Source of the DNA: an uncultured Alphaproteobacteria bacterium
GTDB lineage: Bacteria; Pseudomonadota; Alphaproteobacteria; Caulobacterales; Caulobacteraceae
DNA: 64,000 nucleotides
Direction: 5' to 3'
Assembly (NCBI GenBank): GCA_937920085.1
Contig: CALETE010000029.1
Coordinates: forward strand, 16,932-80,931
Shown in pieces: positions 41,664-51,452 of the stretch. The position numbers were made by a program, and so were the translations under genes. Each line of letters starts with the position of its first letter. The first letter of the stretch is position 1. The notes beneath the pieces were generated by a model. The model saw nothing but the letters and a program-made list of their open reading frames with translations. It searched no databases and was not told where the DNA came from.

Positions 41664-42578
41664 ATGTCGGCGGCACCATCGGAAAACGTGGAAACACTTC
41701 CTTATGGGAGTTTAGGTAGGCGGGATGTCGAGAGAATTTTCGACTTAGGAGTTGGACGTTTGGAACATCAAGGCCATGCTAAGCGCTTGCCGACGATTAC
41801 TGTGCGCGACCAGATGTTCGATCGAGAGCAGAGGCTTAAGCGTTGGTACATGGGGGGCGATCCCGTGGCGACCAGCTTCCTGAATGCTCTTTCGGCGGCA
41901 TTTCCCGTCGGTGAAAAGCTTTTCATTGACAGCGTCAGATACTTTCATGACCTCGCGCCTCGCCCGTTACAGGCCCAGATCGTCGCCTTTGTGCGACAGG
42001 AGGCGGCACATACCCGCGAGCACGCTGCCTTCAATGCCCAGTTGGAAACCGGAGGCTATGATCCGGCCGATCTCAATGCCCATGCGTCACGAGAGGACAA
42101 GCGGATCCGGGGGCGATCGGCCATCGCCCAGTTAGGGTTCACCATGGCGCTGGAACATTGTACCGCGCTCCTCGCCCACCAATTCCTGGCCGACCCGCGC
42201 CACCTGGAGGCCGCTCCCGCGGAGATACAGGCCATGTGGCGTTGGCATGCTGTAGAGGAAATCGAGCACAAGGGGGTGGCATTCGATACCTTCAAGGTCG
42301 TCAGCCAGGACTGGGGTCCTATGCGTCGCTGGACTTTCCGGGCTGCTGTTATGCTGGACGCGTGCTGGCGGTTGCTGAAGGTGGTCGCACTGAACATGAA
42401 CTGCCTTTACGCCCAGGATGGCCTGGGCGGGTTTGGCATCTGGACGCGGACCCTGCGGTATCTAATGGGGCCTCGCGGGGTGTCGCTGGCCATGATGTCC
42501 GGCTGGCTGAAATGGTTTGCTCCAAATTTCCACCCTTGGGATGAAGATGACCTCCAGTTATGTGAGGCGTTTGCCTAG
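41664..42578 (+). CDS. Predicted metal-dependent hydrolase (COG3687/PF10118 family)
   Basis: A protein of 304 residues (322 if the in-frame GTG at 41610 is used; neither start has a good ribosome site). The family carries a ferritin-like pattern of helices with conserved acidic and histidine residues; here FPVGEKLFIDSVRYFHD, VRQEAAHTREHAAFN and HAVEEIEHKGVAFDTF provide repeated ExxH and HxxE pairs typical of a di-iron site. Biochemistry of the family is poorly known; a role in lipid or membrane modification has been suggested only by context. It lies after tRNA-Ser and before the hybrid kinase, on the same strand with a 45-base gap. Confidence 0.8.
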   Translation: MSAAPSENVETLPYGSLGRRDVERIFDLGVGRLEHQGHAKRLPTITVRDQMFDREQRLKRWYMGGDPVATSFLNALSAAFPVGEKLFIDSVRYFHDLAPRPLQAQIVAFVRQEAAHTREHAAFNAQLETGGYDPADLNAHASREDKRIRGRSAIAQLGFTMALEHCTALLAHQFLADPRHLEAAPAEIQAMWRWHAVEEIEHKGVAFDTFKVVSQDWGPMRRWTFRAAVMLDACWRLLKVVALNMNCLYAQDGLGGFGIWTRTLRYLMGPRGVSLAMMSGWLKWFAPNFHPWDEDDLQLCEAFA

Positions 42579-42623
42579 GTCATCGCTGCGCTAATCTTGC
42601 CAATTTGAACCTTGGGACCTTCA

Positions 42624-44351
42624 ATGAATTCATTCTTGAATGAAAGGTTCGCTTCTGCTTGTACGGCCACATATCGCCTAATCGGCTTCAGGCTGGCGAT
42701 TGCCGCCTTGGTCGTCTTGGTGCTGGGTGCCGAGGTTGGCTGGACCATACCTGTCGCCTGGTTTTCCGTAACGTTACTGATAGAAGCTCTCAACTGGGCC
42801 GTGGCGGGCGGCCTGGCCAAGAGGATGGACCGAAGGCCGACGGCTCTTGTGGGGGCCGCAATTTCGCTTTTCCTGCTGACCCTCTGCTGGAATTCCGTTG
42901 GTGTCATCATCTGGATTCAGGGCCGGGAGGTCATGACCGTTTTGGCTGCAGCCTATTTTGGTGCCCACCTTACTTATCTGCAGGCCAATCATAGCCAGTC
43001 TTGGGCGGCTACGGTTCTGGGGTTACCCTCCTTCCTGGCACCATTGGTGATGACGACTTTTTTCCCGATTTTTCACGGGATTGATCAGTTGGCTGTCAGC
43101 TTGACGATGGTCGGGCTCGTTTCGCTGGCCGTGGTGAGTAGCTTGCTCAGCCTGTCGGTATCGAAGCGCCTGGAGGCGGCGATCGCTCAGGTCGTGATCG
43201 AGAAGGAGCGTGCCGAGGCCGCGAACCGGTCCAAGAGCACCTTCTTGGCCATCATGAGTCACGAGATTCGAACGCCGCTGAACGGGGTGCTGGGTATGGC
43301 GCAGGCTATGGCCGCCGATCCCTTGCCAAAGGTTCAGGAGGAACGGCTATCGGTCATAAGCCAATCAGGCGAGGCCTTGCTCACCATTCTAAACGATGTG
43401 CTCGACCTATCGAAGATAGAGGCGGGCGAGTTCGAGATCGAGGCTATACCGTTCGATTTAGAGACTTTGCTGCGGAGTTCGCGGGCGGCGTTTGCTGCGA
43501 TCGCCAACGCCAAGGGCCTGACGTTCGGTCTCTTCGTCTCAGACACTGCCAAGGGGACCTATGTCGGCGACCCCGCGCGCCTGCGCCAGATCATCAATAA
43601 TTTGATCTCCAATGCGCTGAAGTTCACCTCGCACGGGGAGGTCAAGGTCGACGCACATTTCGAAGACCCGCTCAGGATCAGCATCTCTGACTCCGGCATC
43701 GGCATCGCGCCTGAAAGTCTGGAGGACCTATTCAAGCCGTTCAGGCAGGCCGACCTGTCGACCACCCGACGGTATGGCGGCACAGGGTTGGGCCTCTCGA
43801 TCTGCAAGCATATCGTCGAGTTGATGGGCGGCAACATCAGTGTGGAAAGCCAAGTGGGCAGGGGATCGACATTTACGATTACGCTACCCCTAGAACAGTT
43901 AGACGGCTCACTGGCCATTGCCGAAGACTTGAAGGTTCCTACGTCTGGCTCGGGGTCTGCAGGGTTCGGCGTCGCCAAATTTCGCGTTCTGGCCGCCGAA
44001 GACAATGCTGTAAACCAGCAGGTCCTGAGCGTGCTGCTCAATCAGATTGGGATCGAGCCTGTCTTCGTCGTCAACGGCGAGGAGGCCGTCGCTGCGTGGC
44101 GCGATGGAGCGTGGGACTTGATCCTCATGGACATACAGATGCCGGTTATGGATGGCGTAACGGCCACGCGAATGATCCGCGCCGCAGAAATGGCCGAGGG
44201 CCGATCGAGGACACCCATCATCGCCCTGACGGCGGACGCCATGACGGATCAGGTTGAGGCCTATGGGGACGCTGGCATGGATGGTCTGATCGCCAAGCCG
44301 TTGTCGGCAGCAAATTTGTTCGAAGTCCTAAACGGGGTCCTGGCAGACTGA
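42624..44351 (+). CDS. Hybrid sensor histidine kinase/response regulator
   Basis: A 575-residue membrane kinase. Six predicted membrane segments (about 20-180) form the sensor without a periplasmic domain, suggesting an intramembrane or redox cue. HisKA follows with phospho-His213 in IMSHEIRTPLNGVLG, HATPase_c with NLISNALKFTSHG, DSGIGI and GGTGLGLSIC, and a C-terminal receiver with Asp in WDLILMDIQMPVMDG. The internal receiver implies a phosphorelay, though no Hpt or output gene is adjacent. An in-frame TTG at 42612 is an alternative start. I cannot match it to a named Caulobacter kinase. Confidence 0.9.
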   Translation: MNSFLNERFASACTATYRLIGFRLAIAALVVLVLGAEVGWTIPVAWFSVTLLIEALNWAVAGGLAKRMDRRPTALVGAAISLFLLTLCWNSVGVIIWIQGREVMTVLAAAYFGAHLTYLQANHSQSWAATVLGLPSFLAPLVMTTFFPIFHGIDQLAVSLTMVGLVSLAVVSSLLSLSVSKRLEAAIAQVVIEKERAEAANRSKSTFLAIMSHEIRTPLNGVLGMAQAMAADPLPKVQEERLSVISQSGEALLTILNDVLDLSKIEAGEFEIEAIPFDLETLLRSSRAAFAAIANAKGLTFGLFVSDTAKGTYVGDPARLRQIINNLISNALKFTSHGEVKVDAHFEDPLRISISDSGIGIAPESLEDLFKPFRQADLSTTRRYGGTGLGLSICKHIVELMGGNISVESQVGRGSTFTITLPLEQLDGSLAIAEDLKVPTSGSGSAGFGVAKFRVLAAEDNAVNQQVLSVLLNQIGIEPVFVVNGEEAVAAWRDGAWDLILMDIQMPVMDGVTATRMIRAAEMAEGRSRTPIIALTADAMTDQVEAYGDAGMDGLIAKPLSAANLFEVLNGVLAD

Positions 44352-44421
44352 AAATGCCACGGTCTTGTCTGTGCATTTAGATCAGGCAATCGGGTTTTTC
44401 AGATCAGAACAGGTCTTAAGC

Positions 44422-46023
44422 TCACCGGTTGCACAACCAGCGGGCACGATGGAAATTTTCAGCATTATCCACCCAGCCCGTGATCTTGTTTGAGACGAGA
44501 TTGCGGTTGACGACAAAGAACAAGGGTATTGTTGCCTCATCATTGAGCATGACTTGCTCTGCTTGAGAAAGCAGAGCCGCCCGCCTGTCTCCATTCGCCT
44601 CCCGATCCGCGGCATTCAGAAGGGCATCATAGATCTTGCTGCTGTAGTCGCCGTAGTTTTGGCCACCTGTGTCGGACTTGAAAAGACCTAGGAATGTCGT
44701 CGCATCATTGAAGTCTGCATACCAATTCATGACGCCTACATCGAAATCGCGCATGCGAAAGGCCGAAAACGCGATTTGGGACTCATTTTGAATAAGCTTC
44801 GTCTTGACGCCCAGTTCTGCCCAATCGGCCTGCACCGACTGGCTGATCAAGATACTGTCGGGATTATTTGGGGTCTTGATGTCAAACGAAAGCGGATTGC
44901 CAGGGCCGTAGCCAGCTAAGGATAGAAGTCGTCTTGCGTCTGCGACCCTTTGCGCCCGCGTTTCGCTCGCCCAAAAGACGTGGGCCCCATACTTATAATT
45001 GGCGGTGCCCGGGGGAACGAAAGCATAGGCAGCGGCTTGGCCAGCTCGCATAAGCTTTTGAGTTATGAATTCACGATCGACAGCCTCTGAGAGCGCGCGG
45101 CGTACACGAATGTCCTTGAAGGCTGCAACATCGCGCGTGTTGAACGACATATAGGACGTCGCCAAGGATACGTGTGTCCTTTCCACTCCAGGCATTTCAG
45201 CTTGAATTCGATCAATTCGGTTCGACTGGAAGTTTGTATTTATATCAAGCTCACCCTTACTTACGCGCCGCTCGGCCATCACGGAGTCATTTGTCGGGTA
45301 ATAGTTGACGCGGTCTATGCAGACCTTGGCCGCATCATAAAAGCTTGCATTTTTGTTCACCTCGATGTGGTCGCCGAGTTTCCAGGCCACTAATTTGAAG
45401 GGGCCATTGCCAACGAAATGGGCGGGCTGTGTCCAGGCGTCGCCCCACTTTTCGACAACGTGTTTCGGGACTGGATAGAAGCTCTGATGTTTGGCGATCT
45501 CTGGCAGGTAGGGTGCGGGGTGTTCCAAGGTTAGCTGCAGGGTTTTCGCGTCAATAGCCTTGGCGCCGAGCGCAGCCGGGAGAACCTTACCCTCATTGAG
45601 CGCCTGCCCGTTTTTCAAGATGTAGATGAGATAGGCATAGATAGACGCCGTTTTTGGATTCAAAATCCGTTGATAGGCATAGACGAAATCATCTGCCGTA
45701 ACCGGAACGCCATCAGACCACACGGCGTCTCGCAGGTGGAACGTCCATACCAGTCCGTCTGGGCTTGTTTCCCACGAGGTCGCCATGCCCGGTATGGGGC
45801 TTGCGTCGGGTGCATCGGTCGTTAACCCCACGATCAGGTCTGCGATGACCGAAAAATCGTCGATTAGCGTCGATTTCTGGGGGTCCAGGGTCTCAACTTC
45901 TGAGTTGTTTCCGTACTCCAGGCAGACCTTGCCGGGGGGGCACTGGGGGCGTGTTGGGTGCTTCTGACACCCCGTTAGCCCAAGGGTAGCGACCAAAAGA
46001 AGAATGAGACCGACGTATCGCAA
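44422..46023 (-). CDS. Peptide ABC transporter substrate-binding lipoprotein (OppA-like)
   Basis: Solute-binding family 5 protein of 533 residues. The signal MRYVGLILLLVATLGLTGC carries a lipobox (LTGC, Cys19), so it is a membrane-anchored periplasmic lipoprotein. The family core is seen in ETLDPQKSTLIDD, VWTFHLRDAVWSDGVPVTADDFVYAYQRIL and FVGNGPFKLVAWK. It binds oligopeptides for import or, as with MppA, murein peptides. No permease or ATPase gene is adjacent, so it must work with a transporter encoded elsewhere. Its 3' end faces the hybrid kinase; the two-component pair lies upstream on the same strand. Confidence 0.9.
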   Translation of the reverse strand: MRYVGLILLLVATLGLTGCQKHPTRPQCPPGKVCLEYGNNSEVETLDPQKSTLIDDFSVIADLIVGLTTDAPDASPIPGMATSWETSPDGLVWTFHLRDAVWSDGVPVTADDFVYAYQRILNPKTASIYAYLIYILKNGQALNEGKVLPAALGAKAIDAKTLQLTLEHPAPYLPEIAKHQSFYPVPKHVVEKWGDAWTQPAHFVGNGPFKLVAWKLGDHIEVNKNASFYDAAKVCIDRVNYYPTNDSVMAERRVSKGELDINTNFQSNRIDRIQAEMPGVERTHVSLATSYMSFNTRDVAAFKDIRVRRALSEAVDREFITQKLMRAGQAAAYAFVPPGTANYKYGAHVFWASETRAQRVADARRLLSLAGYGPGNPLSFDIKTPNNPDSILISQSVQADWAELGVKTKLIQNESQIAFSAFRMRDFDVGVMNWYADFNDATTFLGLFKSDTGGQNYGDYSSKIYDALLNAADREANGDRRAALLSQAEQVMLNDEATIPLFFVVNRNLVSNKITGWVDNAENFHRARWLCNR

Positions 46024-46088
46024 GGGGGACTCGCAAGAATGACCAACCAGATAGGCCTCGCACTCCTAGGGAGCCTTGTCGAGGCGGG

Positions 46089-47465
46089 CTAGAGCGGGAG
46101 GCGGACCCTCGCACAAAGTCCGCCCTCTGCGCGATTTGTCAGTTCGACGTCGCCACCATGGGCGCGGGTCACAGATCGCACCACGGCAAGGCCAAGGCCA
46201 ATGCCTCCGGTTTCCCGATTTCGGGAGGGCTCACCGCGATAGAAGGGTTCAAATACCCGTTCGCTTTCGTCCTCCGGGATGCCGGGGCCCATATCATCGA
46301 TCTCAATGACTGCGTACCCGTCTCTGTTGAACACCCGAGCGGTGGCGCTGCCACCGAATTTGACGGCATTGTCCAGGAGATTTGTGAAAAGCCGACGCAG
46401 ACTTATCGGGTCACCGCTTAAAATGACCTGCTCGCGATGGACCAAATTGACGGGTGAGCCTGTCTCAGACATTTCATCGCACAGGCTCTCGATGAGTGAG
46501 GAGAGTTCAAGCGGTTTTCTGGCACCAGCATGGCTCGCATCACGGACAAAGGTTAGCGTACCAGAGATCATTTGTTCCATCTGATCAATGTCTTTGGCCA
46601 TTTTGAGACGAAGATCATCAGGCGCTGATTCAATGCGAAACTTGAGACGGGTGAGTGGCGTGCGTAAGTCGTGGGCAATGGCCCCGACCATGGCCGTGCG
46701 ATCCTCCACATAGCGTTTCAGTCTTTGCTGCATGTCGTTGAAGGCACCGGCAGCGACCTTGATTTCTGAAGCGCCGGTCAAGGACAGCGAAATTGGGGCC
46801 GATTGTGGATCTCGGCCAAGCCGTTCCGCGGCTTCGGAAAACTGCTGGTAGGGCCGGGCCATACGGCGCGCGGCGATCCAGGCAATGGGGGCCATGGCGA
46901 GGGCTGATATCAAGAACCGAAGCACCAAGCGTTGCTGCCAGGCTTCAAGCCCAAACACTGGCACTGGCTGAACAACACGCCAACGCCCATCGGGCTGTTG
47001 CATGCTGACTGCGAAGGGTGCGACGAGAAACAAGTCTTCCTGACGCGCCCCTTGCCGCGCCAACTGGTCGCGCACGATCCTAAGCACCCGTCGATCTGCA
47101 AAGGGGCTGCGGTCTCCCGTAATCCGGATTTTTTCCTCCGGAATGCCGAGGGACGACGCAATCGCCAGCCTCAGCGACTTGGCGTTACGCCCCTCCATGG
47201 GAGGATTGGGTGGGGCGGCGGCGGTGACCACCTCCAATGGCCGACGCTCGGCAAATGGCGGCGGCAGTCCACGGTAAACCTGTTCGACCTCTGCAATCCG
47301 ATAGAAATCGGGTGAGGGTGGCGGAAGATTGAAAATCAGGAAAAGATTTACGGCCTGAGCGGCAATCAGGCTGATGCTAATCAGCGTCAAAATCTGAGCG
47401 AACATGGAGCCGGAGGGTCGCCATCGCCTTTGTCCCTGGCCAGACGAGGGGGGTTTTAGGGTCAA
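46089..47465 (-). CDS. Two-component sensor histidine kinase (EnvZ-like)
   Basis: Membrane kinase of 458 residues. Membrane segments at about 22-46 and 178-198 enclose a periplasmic sensor of about 130 residues. A HAMP linker follows, then HisKA with phospho-His265 in GAIAHDLRTPLTRLKFRIE and HATPase_c with NLLDNAVKFG, DDMGPGIP and GGIGLGLAVV. The Pro-rich N-terminal head is unusual. The start codon overlaps the end of the response regulator gene by 4 bases, so the two are translated together. It pairs with the OmpR-type regulator upstream. Signal unknown. Confidence 0.93.
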   Translation of the reverse strand: MTLKPPSSGQGQRRWRPSGSMFAQILTLISISLIAAQAVNLFLIFNLPPPSPDFYRIAEVEQVYRGLPPPFAERRPLEVVTAAAPPNPPMEGRNAKSLRLAIASSLGIPEEKIRITGDRSPFADRRVLRIVRDQLARQGARQEDLFLVAPFAVSMQQPDGRWRVVQPVPVFGLEAWQQRLVLRFLISALAMAPIAWIAARRMARPYQQFSEAAERLGRDPQSAPISLSLTGASEIKVAAGAFNDMQQRLKRYVEDRTAMVGAIAHDLRTPLTRLKFRIESAPDDLRLKMAKDIDQMEQMISGTLTFVRDASHAGARKPLELSSLIESLCDEMSETGSPVNLVHREQVILSGDPISLRRLFTNLLDNAVKFGGSATARVFNRDGYAVIEIDDMGPGIPEDESERVFEPFYRGEPSRNRETGGIGLGLAVVRSVTRAHGGDVELTNRAEGGLCARVRLPL

Positions 47466-48199
47466 GGCTTTCTGACTTTAGCAATAAACATATAGCCCTC
47501 ATTTCGGATGGTTCGGATCAGGTTCTGGCCTGGCGCGCCGTCCTCCAGCTTGCGGCGAAGTCGGCTTATCTGCACGTCTATAGCGCGGTCAAAGGCATCG
47601 GACTCAGGGCCCCGTGCCATATCCAGGAGCTGGTCTCGCGTCAAAACCCGCTGTGCCCGTTCAACGAAAGTACGAAGCAGCGCAAACTCGCCGCTGGATA
47701 AGTGCACCATGACGCCGTCGGGGGTTCGAAGCTCCCGGCGGACCAAGTCTAGCTTCCAGCCTGCAAATTCGCATCCGGTGCCGGCCCCTCTGTCTTGGCC
47801 TCGCGCCGCAGCCCGGCGGAGTACGGCGCGAACCCTCGCTAACAGTTCCCGAGGATTACAGGGTTTGGGGAGGTAATCGTCGGCACCAAGCTCTAGGCCG
47901 ACGATCCGGTCTGTGTCCTCAGCCATGGCAGACAACATAATGATGGGGGGAGCCATGTTTCCGCTCAGGCGGCGACAGATTGCCAAGCCATCTTCTCCCG
48001 GCAACATGACATCCAGAATGATAAGATCTGGCACGACCAATGCCAGGGCAGCATCCATCTCCCGCGCATTGCCAGCAGTCCGAACCTCGTATCCGTGCTG
48101 GCTCAGGAACTCAGAGACAACATCGCAAATGCCGGGGTCGTCATCGACCATCAGAATGCGTGAAACAGAGACTTCGGACGTCAAAGGCATGTTTGTCAT
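47462..48199 (-). CDS. OmpR-family response regulator
   Basis: A 245-residue regulator: receiver domain (about 12-130) with Asp20-Asp21 acidic pocket, phospho-acceptor Asp63 in DLIILDVMLPGEDG, and Lys in YLPKPCNPRELLARV; then an OmpR/PhoB winged helix (about 145-240) with SSGEFALLRTFVERAQRVLTRDQLLD and IDVQISRLRRKLE. First gene of the regulator-kinase operon with the EnvZ-like kinase. The nearest downstream gene, an OppA-like lipoprotein, is a possible target because of position. Confidence 0.94.
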   Translation of the reverse strand: MTNMPLTSEVSVSRILMVDDDPGICDVVSEFLSQHGYEVRTAGNAREMDAALALVVPDLIILDVMLPGEDGLAICRRLSGNMAPPIIMLSAMAEDTDRIVGLELGADDYLPKPCNPRELLARVRAVLRRAAARGQDRGAGTGCEFAGWKLDLVRRELRTPDGVMVHLSSGEFALLRTFVERAQRVLTRDQLLDMARGPESDAFDRAIDVQISRLRRKLEDGAPGQNLIRTIRNEGYMFIAKVRKP

Positions 48200-48241
48200 T
48201 TAGACGCGGCGTGCGTCCTCTGAATTTCAGGTCAGAAAAAT

Positions 48242-48910
48242 TCAGTCGGCAAGCACTTCATCAGCCACAAAGGGGTTGGTCTTGCGTTCTTGGCCAAAGG
48301 TCGACATCGGCCCATGGCCCGGAACGAAGGCGACATCAGACCCTAGGGGCCAGAGCTTTTCGGTAATGGCCCGAATGAGGTCCCCATGATTGCCCATTGG
48401 AAAGTCTGTCCGTCCAATTGAGCCTTGGAAAAGGACGTCTCCAACCTGGGCAAAACGAGAATCTCGATGGAAGAAGACCACATGTCCTGGGGTGTGGCCT
48501 GGGCAATGGAGCACCTCGAATTCCGTTTCGCCGAGGGTCACGACATCGCCATCCTGCAGCCATCGATCCGGGGTGAAGGTGCGGGCTTCCGGCATGCCGT
48601 ATTTCTTGCCAGACTCCGTAATGCGATCGATCCAAAATTGATCTGCGGGGTGCGGTCCTTCAATAGGACAGCCGGTTAGCTCCTTAAGCTGGGCCGTCCC
48701 ACCGGCGTGATCCATATGCCCATGGGTAATCCAGATTTTTTCCAGGGTTAGGCCATGCTGAGTCAAGGCAGCCATAAGCCGCGGCACTTCGCCGCCTGGG
48801 TCAATGATCGCGGCCTTGAGCGTCTTCGTACACCAGACGATTGTACAATTCTGCTGAAGCGGCGTGACAGGTGCAATGAGTGCGCGGATGGAGAGTTCAG
48901 TGTTTGACAT
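48242..48910 (-). CDS. MBL-fold metallo-hydrolase (glyoxalase II-like)
   Basis: Beta-lactamase-fold metalloenzyme of 222 residues. The binuclear site motif THGHMDHAGG (HxHxDH) lies near residue 57, with later ligands in HCPGHTPGHVVF and VPGHGPMSTFGQE. Similar to the YcbL/GloB-related thioesterase group, so it probably hydrolyses S-acyl glutathione or a related thioester. The start at 48910 (MSNTELSIRA) is preferred; an in-frame start at 48925 adds five residues. Divergent from hrpB. Confidence 0.9.
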   Translation of the reverse strand: MSNTELSIRALIAPVTPLQQNCTIVWCTKTLKAAIIDPGGEVPRLMAALTQHGLTLEKIWITHGHMDHAGGTAQLKELTGCPIEGPHPADQFWIDRITESGKKYGMPEARTFTPDRWLQDGDVVTLGETEFEVLHCPGHTPGHVVFFHRDSRFAQVGDVLFQGSIGRTDFPMGNHGDLIRAITEKLWPLGSDVAFVPGHGPMSTFGQERKTNPFVADEVLAD

Positions 48911-49001
48911 GGCCCTAGCATCCAATCTTTGAGGGCGATTGAAAAGACCTGCTTTGGCAGCTGACCTTGGCGGAATGGGGTGGGGCAGCTAGACCCGGGA
49001 A

Positions 49002-51440
49002 ATGTTGCCGATCGAGGACGTCATTCCGCAATTGCGTGCCGCTTTGACCGGGACGAACTGCGCTGTACTGGTTGCACCGCCAGGGGCGGGCAAGACCACC
49101 ATCGTCCCCCTGCGACTTTTGGCTGAGCCCTGGCTTGAGGGGCGTAAAATCCTCATGCTGGAGCCGAGAAGGCTCGCCGCGCGGATGGCAGCCGAACGCA
49201 TGGCATCGAGCCTGAACGAAGCTGTGGGCGAGACGGTTGGCTATCGTGTGCGACTTCAAAGTCGGGTGTCTGAACGGACGCGGATAGAGGTCGTCACAGA
49301 GGGCGTTTTTACGCGGATGATTTTAGACGATCCAAGCCTGGAGGGGGTTGGGGCGGTACTCTTTGATGAGTTTCATGAACGAAGTCTCGACGCAGACCTT
49401 GGTCTGGCCTTGGCGCGGGATGCGCAGCTTGTGCTCAGAGAAGACCTTCGTATTTTGGTCATGTCGGCCACGCTAGATGGTGCTGCAGTCGGGAAGTTGC
49501 TTGGCGACGCGCCGCTTGTGGAAAGTGATGGGCGCGCCTTTCCCGTCGTGACGTCATACCTTGGGCGAGGGGAAACGCTCGAGGATCATGTGGTCCGCGC
49601 TGTAGAGCGCGCTCTGGCGGCGGAGACCGGAAGCCTCTTGGTATTTCTGCCGGGCCAGGCTGAGATTCGGCGGACCGAAGAACGCCTGCGCGATCGGGTC
49701 CGTTCCTTAAATGTCATTATTGCACCGCTCTACGGTGCCATGGATCCTGCGGATCAGGACAAGGCCGTAGCTCCCGCGCCATCTGGTAGCCGAAAGGTCG
49801 TGTTGGCCACATCCATCGCAGAAACAAGTCTGACGATTGAGGGCGTTCGGGTTGTTATCGACTCTGGCCTTTCCAGGACACCGCGCTTTGATCCCGCCAG
49901 CGGATTGACCCGTCTAACGACCATCAGGGTGAGTCGAGCTGCCGCCGATCAAAGGCGGGGTCGTGCAGGCCGTATCGAACCTGGCACGTGCTACCGTCTC
50001 TGGGACGAAGCTGAGACCCGAGCATTACCAGCCTATGCGGACCCGGAGATTCTTGAGGCCGACCTCAGCAGCCTCGCGTTAGATCTGGCGAGGTGGGGGG
50101 TGAAGGACCCATTGAATCTGGCCTTTTTGGATGCCCCACCGGCCGTGGCATTTACCGAAGCGCGCGGTCTGTTGCAGCGTCTTGGAGCAATAAGCCCAGA
50201 AGGAATTTTGACAGATCACGGCGAGGCGCTTGCCGTCTTTCCCCTCGCCCCGAGACTGGCGCACATGATCCTCCGCGCCGCTGAACATGGGCAAGCAAAG
50301 CTCGCGTCAGAGATTGCAGCCCTTGTATCGGAGCCCGCCTTAGGGGGGCGTGACACCCATCTGATCCACCGTCTTGAGACCTTCAGAAGAGATCGGGGCG
50401 GGCGGGCGCGTGACGCTAAAAATCTGGCGGATCGATGGGTTAGGTTGGCTGGAAAAGCGGGCAATCTGCCGCCGGTGTCTGAAGGCCTCCTGCTCGCCTT
50501 GGCCTATCCCGAGCGTGTCGCGAAGGCGCGGGGGCCTTTGGGGGAGTTTCAGCTTGTAAATGGGCGCGGTGCCTATCTTGAGGCGACAGATGTTCTGGCA
50601 AGGGAGAACTGGCTTGCCGTCGCTGAGCTCGGAGGTGGCGATCGGCGAGATCGTATTCGCCTGGCTGCGCCAATCGACCCCGCCGAGATCGAAACCCTTT
50701 TCGCAGACCAGATTGAAACTGAAGTGCGTCTCGAAGAGTCTGGAGGAGGCAGGCTTCGCGCGCTGAAAATTCGTCGGCTCGGGCGGCTCGCCATCGATCA
50801 GCAGGTTGATGAGCCGCCAGACCCCGACCTGCTGGTCAGCGCCCTTCTGGATCGGGTGCGTCGGGAGGGTCTCGCCAGTTTGGCCTGGGGGGACGGAGCG
50901 AAGGCCCTGCGGTCTCGCATCGCTTTTATGAAAAACCTGGAGGAGTCGGCATGGCCTGACTTTTCTGACTTGGGTCTGATGCAGGCCATAGAGGTTTGGC
51001 TTGCCCCCTTACTTTTTGGATTGCGTAGCCTCAAGGAGCTTAAATCAGAGGATTTGGAAGCTGCTCTGAGGGCTCAAATTTCTTGGGATAGGCAGAAGGC
51101 TTTGGACCAGGCGCTGCCCGCCAGATGGACCGCACCCACGGGTAACAGCTTTGCCATCGATTATCGCGCCGAAGGTGGTCCAAGGGTTGAGGTTCGTGTC
51201 CAGGAGACCTTCGGTCTGACGTCGCATCCAACCATTGCTGGTGGGAAGGTTGCCCTAACCCTGGCGCTACTTTCACCTGGCCATCGGCCTATCCAGACCA
51301 CAAAGGACCTTCCTGGGTTCTGGGCCGGGTCCTGGAAGGATGTTCGGTCAGATATGCGAGGACGCTACCCGAAACACGTTTGGCCTGAAGACCCATCAAC
51401 TGCCGCACCCACGGCACGGGCCAAACCGCGCGGAACCTGA
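49002..51440 (+). CDS. hrpB: ATP-dependent RNA helicase HrpB
   Basis: DEAH-box helicase of 812 residues. Motif I APPGAGKTT (Lys31), the DEAH-box variant DEFH in VLFDEFHERSLD near 123, motif III MSATLDG, motif V IAETSLTIEGVRVVIDSG and motif VI QRRGRAGRIEPG are present, followed by the helicase-associated region and the HrpB C-terminal domain (about 640-800). The family is widespread in proteobacteria; its role in RNA metabolism is only partly known. Transcribed alone, convergent with the SpoU-type methyltransferase gene. Confidence 0.95.
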   Translation: MLPIEDVIPQLRAALTGTNCAVLVAPPGAGKTTIVPLRLLAEPWLEGRKILMLEPRRLAARMAAERMASSLNEAVGETVGYRVRLQSRVSERTRIEVVTEGVFTRMILDDPSLEGVGAVLFDEFHERSLDADLGLALARDAQLVLREDLRILVMSATLDGAAVGKLLGDAPLVESDGRAFPVVTSYLGRGETLEDHVVRAVERALAAETGSLLVFLPGQAEIRRTEERLRDRVRSLNVIIAPLYGAMDPADQDKAVAPAPSGSRKVVLATSIAETSLTIEGVRVVIDSGLSRTPRFDPASGLTRLTTIRVSRAAADQRRGRAGRIEPGTCYRLWDEAETRALPAYADPEILEADLSSLALDLARWGVKDPLNLAFLDAPPAVAFTEARGLLQRLGAISPEGILTDHGEALAVFPLAPRLAHMILRAAEHGQAKLASEIAALVSEPALGGRDTHLIHRLETFRRDRGGRARDAKNLADRWVRLAGKAGNLPPVSEGLLLALAYPERVAKARGPLGEFQLVNGRGAYLEATDVLARENWLAVAELGGGDRRDRIRLAAPIDPAEIETLFADQIETEVRLEESGGGRLRALKIRRLGRLAIDQQVDEPPDPDLLVSALLDRVRREGLASLAWGDGAKALRSRIAFMKNLEESAWPDFSDLGLMQAIEVWLAPLLFGLRSLKELKSEDLEAALRAQISWDRQKALDQALPARWTAPTGNSFAIDYRAEGGPRVEVRVQETFGLTSHPTIAGGKVALTLALLSPGHRPIQTTKDLPGFWAGSWKDVRSDMRGRYPKHVWPEDPSTAAPTARAKPRGT

Positions 51441-51452
51441 GGCAAAATCAGT

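Noticed and set aside
41449..41700. tRNA-Ser as an integration site for a mobile element
   Set aside because: No integrase, direct repeat of the tRNA 3' end or change of gene character is seen downstream.
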